43,118 nt of DNA from Gammaproteobacteria bacterium (lineage in GTDB: Bacteria; Pseudomonadota; Gammaproteobacteria; Enterobacterales; Alteromonadaceae), in the NCBI GenBank assembly GCA_023380515.1, contig JAMCRH010000312.1, positions 1 through 43,118 on the forward strand, given 5' to 3'. Shown piece after piece: positions 34,402 through 43,041 of this stretch. Each line of letters begins with the position of its first letter. Position 1 is the first letter of the stretch. The notes under the pieces were generated by a model, which ran no database searches, was not told where the DNA came from, and worked only from the letters and a program-made list of their open reading frames with translations. Position numbers and translations under genes: made by a program.

Positions 34402-34872
34402 TTAATCCTTATTCTCTGGTTTTACCAACGACAACCCGGTACTGCGACCGTGGCGTTGACTGGCAAATTCGTCGTTGAGGCGCTGTTCTTTGCGATTCTC
34501 TTTTACTCGCTCAGCCGCTGCCCGACGATCATTCAACGTGGTGAATGACGATAATTTCTTTTGTTCTTGCTGCCATTGATTTTGGCTTTGCTTCACTTTT
34601 TGTGTCTGTTGATGCAACGCCCGACTCGCCTGCAAAATAGAGTCATCGAGCGACATCAAAAATTGTCGATAATTCTGCAACGTCACCGGGTCAATACCCG
34701 CCATCATGAGATCTTGCAGCTGCTGTGCATATTCGGCACGGTAGTTCAGCAACAATTCTTGCTGCTGTTCAATCTGGTGCTGATTGCGGCGATCTGACGC
34801 CAGCAGTTGACCCGCTTTATCGCGCGCTTCTCGCGCTAAATCCGTTAAGATTTCTAATGCGGCAGATGTCAC
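34402..34872 (-). CDS. fliJ: Flagellar export chaperone FliJ
   Basis: 156 residues, predicted as one long coiled coil rich in Gln, Leu and Arg, as in FliJ. FliJ forms the central stalk of the FliI ATPase and escorts export. The start overlaps the fliI stop by 4 bp. Sequence conservation is low, so the position between fliI and fliK is the main support. Confidence 0.92.
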   Translation of the reverse strand: MTSAALEILTDLAREARDKAGQLLASDRRNQHQIEQQQELLLNYRAEYAQQLQDLMMAGIDPVTLQNYRQFLMSLDDSILQASRALHQQTQKVKQSQNQWQQEQKKLSSFTTLNDRRAAAERVKENRKEQRLNDEFASQRHGRSTGLSLVKPENKD

Positions 34873-36263
34873 GACGGTAGACCTCCTATCACATGGCTGA
34901 GGGCGTCAAGCGAACTTACTTGGTCGGCGCCTTCGGTATGTTGTTGCTGTAAAAATGCTTCCATCCGCGGATACAAGTTCACCGCTTGGTCAAGCACTGG
35001 ATCATGTCCTGGACTGTATGCGCCCACACTAATTAGATCGCGATTACGCTGATAGGTAGAAAACAGCTTTTTGAATTTTTGTGCTTGCTGTACTTGTACT
35101 AGCGGTACGACAGATGTCATGACGCGGCTAATCGACGCTTCAACATCAATCGCCGGATAATGACCTGATTCCGCCAGGTTGCGCGACAAAACAATGTGAC
35201 CGTCGAGAATTGCACGGGCACTGTCAGCGATCGGATCTTGTTGGTCGTCACCTTCGGTCAACACTGTATAAAACGCGGTAATTGAACCGCCGCCTTGCGG
35301 GCCGTTACCCGCGCGTTCAACGAGCGCTGGCAGCTTGGCAAATACCGAAGGCGGGTAGCCCTTGGTTGCCGGTGGCTCACCGATTGCGAGTGCGATTTCT
35401 CGTTGGGCCATCGCGTAACGGGTCAGTGAGTCCATAATCAGCAACACATTCAGACCTTGGTCGCGGAAGTCTTCGGCAATGCGCGTTGCATACGAGGCAC
35501 CTTGCAAGCGTTGCAGTGGCGACGTATCGGCAGGTGCGGCAACCACCACGGCACGTTGCAGCCCTTCAGCGCCAAGAATATTGTTAATAAAGTCTTGTAC
35601 TTCGCGGCCACGTTCGCCAATCAGGCCAACCACAATCACGTCGGCTGTGGTAAACCGTGCCATCATACCGAGCAGCATGGATTTACCAACACCTGAACCA
35701 GCAAACAAGCCCATCCGTTGGCCGCGACCGACGGTCAATAGGGCATTGATGGTGCGAATGCCGACATCGATTGAGTCTTCGATCGGCGCTCGTAGCATTG
35801 GGTTTAAGGTTTTGGCCGTCAGTGGCGCAAACTTCGAATTCTGAATCGCACCTTTGTTGTCCAAAGGCTGTCCGGTGCCATCGACGACTCGGCCCAGCAA
35901 ACCTCGCCCCATTGGATAGCGACGGCCTTCAAACTGACCACACGACTGCAGTGGTAAAACGCGAGCGCCAGGGGTGAGGCCATGAATTTCTTCGAGCGGC
36001 ATTAAAAACGAGCGTTCGCCAGCAAAGCCAACAACTTCCGCTTCGCAATACACGGGTTCTTGCGCCTGTGCTTGGCTGACTTCGACGCGACAAGCGCTGC
36101 CAACCGGCAATTCTAGGCCGACCACTTCAAGTACCATGCCGGTCGCACGAACAACGCGGCCGCTATGCACCACAGTATTCGCTTGCTGCACCCGCGCACG
36201 TACCTTCTGGAGTACGAAGCCCCAGTGTTGTTGGCGTGATTCGGTGCTTTGCAGCGGACTCAT
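34869..36263 (-). CDS. fliI: Flagellum-specific export ATPase FliI
   Basis: 464 residues. Walker A GSGVGKS at 189-195, Walker B in [23 protein letters not shown], and [18 protein letters not shown] are the F1-beta-like ATPase signatures. It energises type III export of rod, hook and filament proteins from the cytoplasm. The start overlaps the fliH stop by 4 bp. Confidence 0.96.
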   Translation of the reverse strand: MSPLQSTESRQQHWGFVLQKVRARVQQANTVVHSGRVVRATGMVLEVVGLELPVGSACRVEVSQAQAQEPVYCEAEVVGFAGERSFLMPLEEIHGLTPGARVLPLQSCGQFEGRRYPMGRGLLGRVVDGTGQPLDNKGAIQNSKFAPLTAKTLNPMLRAPIEDSIDVGIRTINALLTVGRGQRMGLFAGSGVGKSMLLGMMARFTTADVIVVGLIGERGREVQDFINNILGAEGLQRAVVVAAPADTSPLQRLQGASYATRIAEDFRDQGLNVLLIMDSLTRYAMAQREIALAIGEPPATKGYPPSVFAKLPALVERAGNGPQGGGSITAFYTVLTEGDDQQDPIADSARAILDGHIVLSRNLAESGHYPAIDVEASISRVMTSVVPLVQVQQAQKFKKLFSTYQRNRDLISVGAYSPGHDPVLDQAVNLYPRMEAFLQQQHTEGADQVSSLDALSHVIGGLPS

Positions 36264-37048
36264 GATGATGAAGGCTCCTGACGGTGGCGAAGTTGTTCAA
36301 GAATAACACGCACGCGCGACTCCCATGTCGCATCACGTTCACCTAATTTACTACTGACTTTGCAGCCCCCGCGTGTAATACGGTCGTCACTGCTAATTTT
36401 CCAGCCATGCTGGTTTAGCTCGTCGCTTAAGTGCTGTTCGATGAATTGCACGTCGTCTGGGTGCACAATCAACACTGCTTTCTCGTTAAAGGGCGAATCA
36501 TCGTGGAGCAATTGGCGAACCAAGTCGGCAATTTGTTCCGGTTTCGCATCGAGCTGTTGGCGCGCGAGCTCAGTACCAATACTTACCGCTAATGCAACAA
36601 TTTCATCAGCGACTTGGGTGTCAGCGAGGTCGAGCGCAGCACTAAAGTTAGCGGCAAGTTGTTGCAAAGGCGTGACCGCGGTGGCGATTTTTTGTTCTTT
36701 TTCAGTGAGAATGGCCGCATTCGCTTCGCGAGCGCCGTCACTGTATCCAGCTTCATGACCTGCTTTATAACCTTCGGCATGACCTTGCTCCCACGCTTCT
36801 TGGCGGGCTTGTTCCTTGAGTGCAGCGAGCTCGGCATCGCGCACAAACCGACCTTGCTCTGCAGGTTTCGGTTCAGTGCCTTGTTGAACTTGTGCAAGTT
36901 TAGAGCGCAGAGAGTCTAAGCTCCAACGCTGCCAGTTTTCACCCGTGAGGATTTCTGTTTGTGCCGGTTGAGTTGACTCGCTCGTGTCGACAGACACGGA
37001 ATCGCCTTGCACTTTTTTCAGATCCTGTGGTGAAAACGGCTTAAACAT
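36260..37048 (-). CDS. fliH: Flagellar export apparatus regulator FliH
   Basis: 262 residues from the ATG at 37048, which has GGAGA 8 bp upstream; an in-frame GTG at 37063 is the alternative. It overlaps the fliG end by 8 bp. The Gly-rich helix [21 protein letters not shown] (about 91-111) is the classical FliH GxxxG segment, and the C-terminal [13 protein letters not shown] is conserved. FliH binds and restrains FliI and links it to the C-ring. Confidence 0.94.
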   Translation of the reverse strand: MFKPFSPQDLKKVQGDSVSVDTSESTQPAQTEILTGENWQRWSLDSLRSKLAQVQQGTEPKPAEQGRFVRDAELAALKEQARQEAWEQGHAEGYKAGHEAGYSDGAREANAAILTEKEQKIATAVTPLQQLAANFSAALDLADTQVADEIVALAVSIGTELARQQLDAKPEQIADLVRQLLHDDSPFNEKAVLIVHPDDVQFIEQHLSDELNQHGWKISSDDRITRGGCKVSSKLGERDATWESRVRVILEQLRHRQEPSSS

Positions 37049-38066
37049 AAGTGTCGTCTCCACTGCTCAGCATAATCTCGCCCGAGTCGGCTAAGCGGCG
37101 CGTAATGGCAAGAATGGCTTTCTGTTCGGTTTCCACTTGCGACAAGCGCACTGGCCCACGGGTTTCCATTTCTTCGCGCACCAACTGTGCTGCCCGCTGC
37201 GACATATTGCGCAGGAACTTGTCGACCAACTCGCTCTCGGCGCCTTTGAGGGCGATAACCAGAGAGTTGGTATCGATTTGCTTGAGAAGTACCTGAACGC
37301 TGCGATCGTCGAGCTCGATAAGGTTCTCGAACAGGAACATTTCGTCGACAATTTTGCTGGCCAACTCTTCGTTGTAAGCACGGATATTCTCGAGCGCAGT
37401 GTCTTCTTGGCTGCCGTTCATTAAGTTGAGGATTTCCGCCGCTGTTCTTACGCCGCCCATTTTGCTGCGCTTGAGGTTCTGACCGTCGAGCATACCGCCC
37501 AACACTTCGGTCAGTTCTTGTAACGCCGCTGGCTGCACACCAGTGAACGTTGCAATTCGCAGAATAACGTCATTACGCAAGCGCTCGTCGAACATTTCAA
37601 GAACCCCAGCCGCTTGGTTACGGTCAAGGTGAATAAGAATTGTTGCGATAATCTGTGGATGCTCATCACGAATCAGTTCAGCAACTTCCGGTGTGTCCAT
37701 CAGGTTCAGGGCATCAATACCGTAGTTGCCGGCTTTCTGATCCAGTACGTCTTCGATAAGCGACGACGCCCGCTCACTACCAAGTGCCTTGGTAAGAACA
37801 GAGCGAATGTAACCGTCATACTCGTCAACGGGTGGCATCTCTTCAAAGTCCGCATGGAATTGCTCGAGAACCCACTTAATCTCGTCACGAGACACGTTTT
37901 GCAAACGTGTCATCTCTTTACTGATTTTCTGAATCTGTTGCGGCGTGAAGTGTTTGAACACGTCCACAGCTGTGTCTTCGTCAAGCGACAACAGCAAAAT
38001 CGAGCTTTTGCGCAAGCCGGTCATATTGCCAAACTTTTCTTGCGCTGCTGTATCAATCTCGGACAT
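37041..38066 (-). CDS. fliG: Flagellar motor switch protein FliG
   Basis: 341 residues with the three FliG domains. Signatures: LRKSSILLLSLDEDTAVDVFKHFTPQQIQKIS, EHPQIIATILIHLDRNQAAGVLEMF and LIELDDRSVQVLLKQIDTNSLVIALKGA (torque helix region). It couples FliF to FliM and interacts with the stator. The start overlaps the fliF end by 14 bp. Confidence 0.96.
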   Translation of the reverse strand: MSEIDTAAQEKFGNMTGLRKSSILLLSLDEDTAVDVFKHFTPQQIQKISKEMTRLQNVSRDEIKWVLEQFHADFEEMPPVDEYDGYIRSVLTKALGSERASSLIEDVLDQKAGNYGIDALNLMDTPEVAELIRDEHPQIIATILIHLDRNQAAGVLEMFDERLRNDVILRIATFTGVQPAALQELTEVLGGMLDGQNLKRSKMGGVRTAAEILNLMNGSQEDTALENIRAYNEELASKIVDEMFLFENLIELDDRSVQVLLKQIDTNSLVIALKGAESELVDKFLRNMSQRAAQLVREEMETRGPVRLSQVETEQKAILAITRRLADSGEIMLSSGDDTYV

Positions 38067-39822
38067 GTTCGTCCTCCGCTAACCAATTCTGTACAATTCG
38101 AGCCACTTGCCGTGGTTTCTGACGTGCCACTTCTTGCGTTTTCTTCAGTGCCGCTTCATAGGCAGACGTATCTTTCTTCTTCGGCCAGTTGAAGGTCATC
38201 TCTTCAATATCTTCGTCTTTCGCTTTGGCGTCCTCTGCGTCATCGTCGTCGCCAACAATTGCACGCAGCTTACCGCGTTTCGCCGTCAGTGCTTCAGTTT
38301 CATCCATTTCAGCGTCATCGCCAGCGTCACTACCTTTCTTCGCAGTCGCAGTGCCGAAACGTTTTCTCAGCATCGGACGTAAAATCAATAAGTAGAATAA
38401 TAGTATACCTAGGCCAGCAAGCACATAACGACTCGCCTGCATCAGTAGCGCCTGCATTTCTGGTTCTTGCCACCACTCGCGCTGAACAAACAATGGCGAG
38501 TGCTGTTCAACGAATGCGCTGTTAACGATCTCGAGCTGGTCACCGCGGCCGTCGCTGTAACCCATTGCCTGACGAACAAGGCGATCAATGCGGTCAATTT
38601 CTTCTGGTGACAATGGCACTTGAATGGATTCGCCTTCTTCGTTGAAACCATTGCGATAATTGACAACAACGGCTGCCGATAAGCGCTCGAGGCGACCACG
38701 TTGGTGCTGAATGTGAGCAATGCTGCGATCCACTTCATAGTTCACAATGTTGTCTTGGCGAACATTTGAAGGTTGGCCTGCCGCTTCACCATTACCTTCA
38801 GCGCCTGCTTCAAGCTCAATTGGCGCAGTAACGACGCCCGGAGGTGTATTGCTTAAGGCGCCTGGAACGCCGCCAGTGTTTTCGCCATTCCGTTGATACG
38901 ATAAGTTACTTTGAATACTGCGCACGGCAGCATTTTCAGGGTTTTGATTGGGGGTGTAGCGCTCTGACGTTTCCTCAACACGAGAAAAGTCGATTTGCGC
39001 GACAACTTGCGCGCGGACATTTTCGCGGCCAAGAATGGGTGCCAAAATGTCTTCAATGCGACGTTGATAAGCACGCTCAACTTCTTGGGTGTAAGTTAGC
39101 TCGGTGCCGGTTAAGTCAGACTTCTGGCCATTGCTCGACAGCAAATTACCGTGCTGATCAACCACAGTAACGTTGTCTGCGGTCAGCTCAGGTACCGAGC
39201 TTGCGACCATATGCACAATCGCCATGACCTGACCGTCGCCGAGCACGCGACCTGCATGCAAACTCAACACCACCGACGCTTTTGCTGGCTCACGCTCACG
39301 CACAAACACCGAAGGCTTAGCCATGGCAAGGTGGACACGAGCGCGATGAACCGGGCCAAGTGACTCCATCGAGCTGGCTAATTCGCCTTCAAGCGCACGT
39401 TGGAAATTCACTTGCTCGGCAAATTGGCTGATACCGAACGCTTGATTGTCCATCAAGCTAAAGCCAACATTACCGCCGGCAGGAATACCTTGCTCAGCCA
39501 TACTTAAGCGCACACGGTGAACCTGATTACCAGGAATCATGATGGTACTGCCACCCGCAGTGAGCTGATAGGGAATGCGCTGAGTTTCGAGTTCGCTGAC
39601 AATGCGTCCGCCGTCGGCCTCTGACAAGTTTGAGTACAGCACACGATACTCAGGCGTGGTTGCCCACATAATCAAAGCTACGACGACTGCAATAAAGGCA
39701 GCGCCGCCAATGAGTATAGGCAACATTGAATTCCCACGCAGCAATGCCTTGGCTTTGTCGAAAGCTGGGTTAGCGCTGTTTGCCGCTGCGGGTTGAGCCT
39801 GTTGATTTACCGTTGTGTCCAT
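38053..39822 (-). CDS. fliF: Flagellar MS-ring protein FliF
   Basis: 589 residues. First membrane helix about 33-54, periplasmic YscJ/FliF ring domains (EQGIPAGGNVGFSLMDNQAFGISQFAEQVNFQRALEGELASS), second helix about 455-475 and a cytoplasmic acidic tail ending in RIVQNWLAEDEHVRD, the FliG-binding tail. It nucleates the basal body in the inner membrane. It is the first gene of fliFGHIJKLMNOPQR and is divergent from fliE. Confidence 0.96.
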   Translation of the reverse strand: MDTTVNQQAQPAAANSANPAFDKAKALLRGNSMLPILIGGAAFIAVVVALIMWATTPEYRVLYSNLSEADGGRIVSELETQRIPYQLTAGGSTIMIPGNQVHRVRLSMAEQGIPAGGNVGFSLMDNQAFGISQFAEQVNFQRALEGELASSMESLGPVHRARVHLAMAKPSVFVREREPAKASVVLSLHAGRVLGDGQVMAIVHMVASSVPELTADNVTVVDQHGNLLSSNGQKSDLTGTELTYTQEVERAYQRRIEDILAPILGRENVRAQVVAQIDFSRVEETSERYTPNQNPENAAVRSIQSNLSYQRNGENTGGVPGALSNTPPGVVTAPIELEAGAEGNGEAAGQPSNVRQDNIVNYEVDRSIAHIQHQRGRLERLSAAVVVNYRNGFNEEGESIQVPLSPEEIDRIDRLVRQAMGYSDGRGDQLEIVNSAFVEQHSPLFVQREWWQEPEMQALLMQASRYVLAGLGILLFYLLILRPMLRKRFGTATAKKGSDAGDDAEMDETEALTAKRGKLRAIVGDDDDAEDAKAKDEDIEEMTFNWPKKKDTSAYEAALKKTQEVARQKPRQVARIVQNWLAEDEHVRD

Positions 39823-39929
39823 GAAACCGTCGCAATTTTGTTGATTCGGGTGGCTACTGAAACCTCGTTAGAGGCTTTTTTCGTGATTGCCATTATCCTT
39901 AGGCGAACGCAAATCAAAGCGTCAAATAA

Positions 39930-39943
39930 GGCTATTTTTTTGC
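39930..39943 (+). promoter_or_regulatory. Possible sigma-54 promoter of fliE
   Basis: GG (39930-39931), ten bases, GC (39942-39943), reading AAGGCTATTTTTTTGCG, matches the invariant -24/-12 dinucleotides of sigma-54 sites; the -24 box AGGCTA is partial, the -12 TTGC good. It lies 85 bp before fliE. On the other strand the same GC is 10 bp from a GG (39954-39955), but its boxes fit poorly. Confidence 0.5.
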
Positions 39944-40027
39944 GTTATTTAAACCCTTTGAATTTGCAATCAGCTGCTAACCTTTCCTTCATCAAAAAAT
40001 GCGTCGTTGGAATTAAGGGGAAGTGCA

Positions 40028-40363
40028 ATGAGTGTCGCGGGAATCCAAGCTGCGTTACAACAAATGCAAACACTACAAACGCAAGCTACAGGGCAAAAGC
40101 CAAATGTAGCGGGTGCAGCTGCACAGGTGCAAAAGCCAGAAGGGAGCTTTGCCACCGAGTTGAAAGCATCGATTAATCGTATTAACGAGCTGCAACAAGC
40201 TTCAGCAGCAAAAACCCAGGCTTTTCAACTTGGCGACCCAAGTGTGTCGCTCAATGACGTCATGGTGGACTCACAAAAAGCGTCGCTCGCATTCGAGATG
40301 GGTGTGCAGGTGCGCAATCGCCTCGTGAATGCCTATAAAGAAGTGATGAACATGAACGTGTAA
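40028..40363 (+). CDS. fliE: Flagellar hook-basal body complex protein FliE
   Basis: 111 residues from the ATG at 40028 (AAGGGGAAG upstream); an in-frame TTG at 40007 is less likely. The C-terminal SLNDVMVDSQKASLAFEMGVQVRNRLVNAYKEVMNM is the FliE signature. It joins the MS-ring to the rod. Here it is transcribed alone, divergent from fliF, as in E. coli and Salmonella; in Vibrio and Pseudomonas it heads the fliEFG operon. A perfect terminator follows. Confidence 0.94.
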   Translation: MSVAGIQAALQQMQTLQTQATGQKPNVAGAAAQVQKPEGSFATELKASINRINELQQASAAKTQAFQLGDPSVSLNDVMVDSQKASLAFEMGVQVRNRLVNAYKEVMNMNV

Positions 40364-40390
40364 GCTGGCAACAGATTGCACTGAATCACA

Positions 40391-40416
40391 AAAAGGGAGG
40401 CTAGCCTCCCTTTTTT
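40391..40416. terminator. Bidirectional terminator between fliE and flaG-like gene
   Basis: AAAAGGGAGGCT (40391-40402) and AGCCTCCCTTTT (40403-40414) form a perfect palindrome, followed by TT on the plus strand. A-runs and T-runs on both sides suit termination of fliE and of the convergent gene. Confidence 0.9.
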
Positions 40417-40480
40417 AATAAAAATCGCTGGTAGTCGAAAATCGCTTGCTGCGTCCGAAAAGCCTAAAGAATCGGAGCCC

Positions 40481-40828
40481 TTAGGCTTCACCGCTAATCA
40501 AAACACCGCGTAATTGCGCAAGTTGCTCCGCCGCACGCAGTACTTCTTCCGATGGAATCTGACGAATCACTTCCCCAGATTTGGAGTCGATGATTTGGAC
40601 GACCACAGGTTCACCGTCTGACACTTGGAATTGCACACCATACGGGTTCAACACTTCATTAATTTGCTGCAAGGGCGGCAATAACTGCTCGGCGTTCAAT
40701 TTTTGAGCGGCCGTGTCATTGCCTTTAGCTGCCGGTAAATGCTGCATAACTTTGTCGGAACGCTGCTTTTCTGATGCTGCAAATGAAGCAGCCCAGTTGC
40801 CGGAAAGTTCGCTAATTGGGGTGGTCAT
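40481..40828 (-). CDS. flaG: FlaG-family protein
   Basis: 115 residues. The C-terminal half (NPYGVQFQVSDGEPVVVQIIDSKSGEVIRQIPSEEVLRAAEQLAQL) is the FlaG domain. FlaG proteins in Vibrio, Pseudomonas and Campylobacter affect filament length, though their exact role is unsettled; the gene is usually next to flagellins. Here it stands alone next to fliE without a flagellin gene. It has a near-perfect sigma-28 promoter, so it is a late gene. AAAGGAAG precedes the ATG. Confidence 0.88.
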   Translation of the reverse strand: MTTPISELSGNWAASFAASEKQRSDKVMQHLPAAKGNDTAAQKLNAEQLLPPLQQINEVLNPYGVQFQVSDGEPVVVQIIDSKSGEVIRQIPSEEVLRAAEQLAQLRGVLISGEA

Positions 40829-40914
40829 AGTGAGTCTTCCTTTATTATGTTTCCGTACTCACACACTGCCGTAAAACATTGTGGTAAACGGCCAATAAAA
40901 TTCTGTTGATCTTG

Positions 40915-40941
40915 TTATCGGTGCGCGCTAAAAAAACTTTA
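40915..40941 (-). promoter_or_regulatory. Sigma-28 promoter of the FlaG-family gene
   Basis: Read on the minus strand: TAAA (40941-40938), 15 bp, ACCGATAA (40922-40915). Only the first base of the -10 box differs from consensus. It predicts a leader of about 80 bases. Confidence 0.88.
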
Positions 40942-41019
40942 GGCTGTGGGCTATAGAAATTATTAAAACGCTGTTATTCCGAACATTTTATACTCAATTT
41001 TTATACAGAAAATGCTTGT

Positions 41020-41934
41020 TTACGGCAACTCGGTTTTACGAATGGCGCTATTTTTAATTGCCTCGCGGTGGCTAATATAAATACCACTGGCAATCACCAC
41101 GCCAGCACCAATGAGAACATACGCCCCAGGCCAGTCACCCCACAGCAGATAGCCCAAAGCCAATGCCCAGATCATGGCGGTGTATTCAAATGAAGACAGT
41201 AGTGACGGCGGCGCCATACGATAGGCTTCCGTTAATAAATACTGAGCAATTGCGCCCGACACGCCAAGACCAAAAAGCCATGGCATGTCGGTTAGTAATA
41301 CCGGTCGCCAGTCAAACAGGGCGATCACCCCGCAGCCGACGCTTAGGCTTAAAACAAAGAAGAACATGAGTGATTCTGATGTTTCGCTGCGGTGCATATA
41401 TCGAACCATTACCATAATCACCGCATAACCTAGGGTTGCGAGTAGTCCGGTAATGACACCGTAAGACAGAAAGCCCATGGCATTCGGATTGAGCATGATC
41501 ACGACACCAATGAAGCCGACCGCAACGGCACTGTAGCGGTGAACACCGACTTTTTCTTTCAGTAATGGCACCGATAACAAGGTGATTAATAATGGCGCGA
41601 CGAAGAAAATCGCGTACGCATTAGCAAGTGGAAGCTCGCGCAAGGTAATGACAGTCAAGGTTAGAAAGGCAATACTGACGACACCACGAACTAGGTGCAA
41701 ATGCCATTTATTCGGTTTAATTCGGGGTAGGCGATTAGTCATAATCAGCCACAACAACACAAAAGGAAGAGACGTTGCGCCACGGAAAAACGACACTTGC
41801 ATGGCACTCATGCGACTCGCCAACTCTTTCATGGCCACGTCCATAATCGCAAAACAAAACACCGCGAGCACCATAAACAGAATGCCGCGACCGAGCCGTT
41901 CGTGTTGTGCGTGAGACTGCGCAGTGGCTTTCAT
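41020..41934 (-). CDS. DMT superfamily (EamA) transporter
   Basis: 304 residues with about ten membrane helices in two EamA repeats (roughly 18-145 and 155-290). This is the 10-helix drug/metabolite transporter type, which includes exporters of amino acids and other metabolites and a few uptake systems such as S-adenosylmethionine carriers; substrate cannot be told. Signature segments include AVFCFAIMDVAMKELA and ALALGYLLWGDWPGAYVLIGAGVVIASGIYI. It is monocistronic and divergent from the small secreted protein gene. Confidence 0.88.
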   Translation of the reverse strand: MKATAQSHAQHERLGRGILFMVLAVFCFAIMDVAMKELASRMSAMQVSFFRGATSLPFVLLWLIMTNRLPRIKPNKWHLHLVRGVVSIAFLTLTVITLRELPLANAYAIFFVAPLLITLLSVPLLKEKVGVHRYSAVAVGFIGVVIMLNPNAMGFLSYGVITGLLATLGYAVIMVMVRYMHRSETSESLMFFFVLSLSVGCGVIALFDWRPVLLTDMPWLFGLGVSGAIAQYLLTEAYRMAPPSLLSSFEYTAMIWALALGYLLWGDWPGAYVLIGAGVVIASGIYISHREAIKNSAIRKTELP

Positions 41935-42016
41935 TTCAGTGCCTTATAACGAAGAGTTCGGTGAATTATATCGAGATATGCATTGAATGCTAGTGCGCAC
42001 GCGTGACTTCGTATAA

Positions 42017-42032
42017 GCTTGCGAATGCAAGC
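42017..42032. promoter_or_regulatory. Palindromic site upstream of the small secreted-protein gene
   Basis: GCTTGC, GAAT, GCAAGC is a perfect 6-bp inverted repeat overlapping a TATAAG -10-like box (42013-42018) in the 121-bp gap between divergent genes. It could be an operator controlling one or both. Confidence 0.5.
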
Positions 42033-42055
42033 ATAATAAAAGTACAAGGACACTT

Positions 42056-42463
42056 ATGAAAATCCAAAAATTCGCCGCCATGGCGGCAGCGTTGCTACTG
42101 ACGGTCAGCTTAAACACGCAGGCTGAAGTGCTGAATGAAAGCGAAATAGACCTCGCATTGATTGAAAGCGCCAACGAATTGAACCCATTATTGCCAATGA
42201 TGGTTGACGAAGACACGCGTTGGGACGAAACCGTCGCGTTAAACCGCGCGTTTTTATATATCTACACCTTAATCGGCTATAACGCTGAAGACTTAGACCC
42301 AGACTTATTTAAGCAAGCGCTTGAGCCAAACTTAAAAGAAGCGGTTTGCACGTCACCAGACATGGCCGCTTTTGTTGAAAACAACATCAACGCGATTTAT
42401 GCCTATCGTGGTAAAGACGGTAAGCAAATTGCGACCGTTACCGTGCATGTGAGTGAGTGTTAA
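42056..42463 (+). CDS. Small secreted protein of unknown function
   Basis: 135 residues. It begins with a clear Sec signal peptide (MKIQKFAAMAAALLLTVSLNTQAEV, cleavage near residue 23). The mature protein is acidic, helical and has two cysteines, in EAVCTSPDM and at the very C-terminus (VSEC), which could form one disulfide. I do not recognise its family. The AAGGACACTT before the ATG is a fair ribosome-binding site. It ends at a good terminator and stands as a single gene. Confidence 0.75.
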   Translation: MKIQKFAAMAAALLLTVSLNTQAEVLNESEIDLALIESANELNPLLPMMVDEDTRWDETVALNRAFLYIYTLIGYNAEDLDPDLFKQALEPNLKEAVCTSPDMAAFVENNINAIYAYRGKDGKQIATVTVHVSEC

Positions 42464-42483
42464 TCACTGCGTTCGGCATGAGG

Positions 42484-42508
42484 AAGGCTCCTGCGGGAGC
42501 CTTTTTTG
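42484..42508 (+). terminator. Rho-independent terminator after the small secreted-protein gene
   Basis: AAGGCTCC (42484-42491), loop TGCG, GGAGCCTT (42496-42503), then TTTT. A perfect stem with a T-run on the plus strand; it starts 21 bp after the stop codon. Confidence 0.9.
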
Positions 42509-42528
42509 TACCTGCTAATGAATGCCTG

Positions 42529-42915
42529 CTAATCAATGGAACAGACGTCGCAGCGGCTTTTACCAGTTAATAACTTGGAAATGCCATTGCGATTGCGCGC
42601 GAAGAATAAATACGCTTTGTCGGCGAACCAGCGTATGAGAGGCCAACGCAGCGGCGCCGTTAACCAACCACGACCAACCAACGACCAAGCTACATGGGTA
42701 ACGTCGAGGCCATACAGCATTTCACCTTCGCCATTCATGCCATGCAGAATTTGATTCGCACGAGAGAACGACACGTGTGGATAGCGTTGATTGAAATCCT
42801 CCGAATTAATGTCCTCAAAGGCCATTTGCTGGCGCTGGTCTAACCGCTTTAGGTGACGCATTTCGCGGACACATAAAGGACAACCACCGTCGTAAAATAT
42901 TGTCAGTTGCGCCAT
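42529..42915 (-). CDS. DUF393 family thiol-disulfide oxidoreductase-like protein
   Basis: 128 residues. The N-terminal YDGGCPLC (Cys12, Cys15) is the CxxC of the DUF393 (DCC) family, thioredoxin-like proteins of unknown substrate. No signal peptide is seen, so it is probably cytoplasmic. Near the C-terminus, RCDVCSID adds a second CxxC (Cys122, Cys125), not part of the usual motif that I know. It lies next to a probable insertion sequence end. Confidence 0.88.
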   Translation of the reverse strand: MAQLTIFYDGGCPLCVREMRHLKRLDQRQQMAFEDINSEDFNQRYPHVSFSRANQILHGMNGEGEMLYGLDVTHVAWSLVGRGWLTAPLRWPLIRWFADKAYLFFARNRNGISKLLTGKSRCDVCSID

Positions 42916-42953
42916 AGTTTTTTCCAGTTTTAGGATTGGTGTATTCCAATACG

Positions 42954-42988
42954 TGCCGGAGTAGGGGTTGGATTAGCCCCCTCTGGCA
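42954..42988. repeat. Imperfect inverted repeat near the possible insertion sequence end
   Basis: TGCC (42954-42957) pairs with GGCA (42985-42988), GAG with CTC and GGGG (42964-42967) with CCCC (42977-42980), with a wobble and a 2-base bulge. It lies between the DUF393 start and the transposase start and may belong to the element's left end, or be a hairpin of the DUF393 leader. Confidence 0.4.
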
Positions 42989-43041
42989 GGATAGTTGACA
43001 CTACTTAAAATTCAACCAGTTGGGGCGTTAAGGTTTTGATT

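Noticed and set aside
39870..39960. Sigma-54 promoter for fliF on the minus strand
   Set aside because: GG-N10-GC exists (39955-39942) but the flanking bases of both boxes fit poorly.
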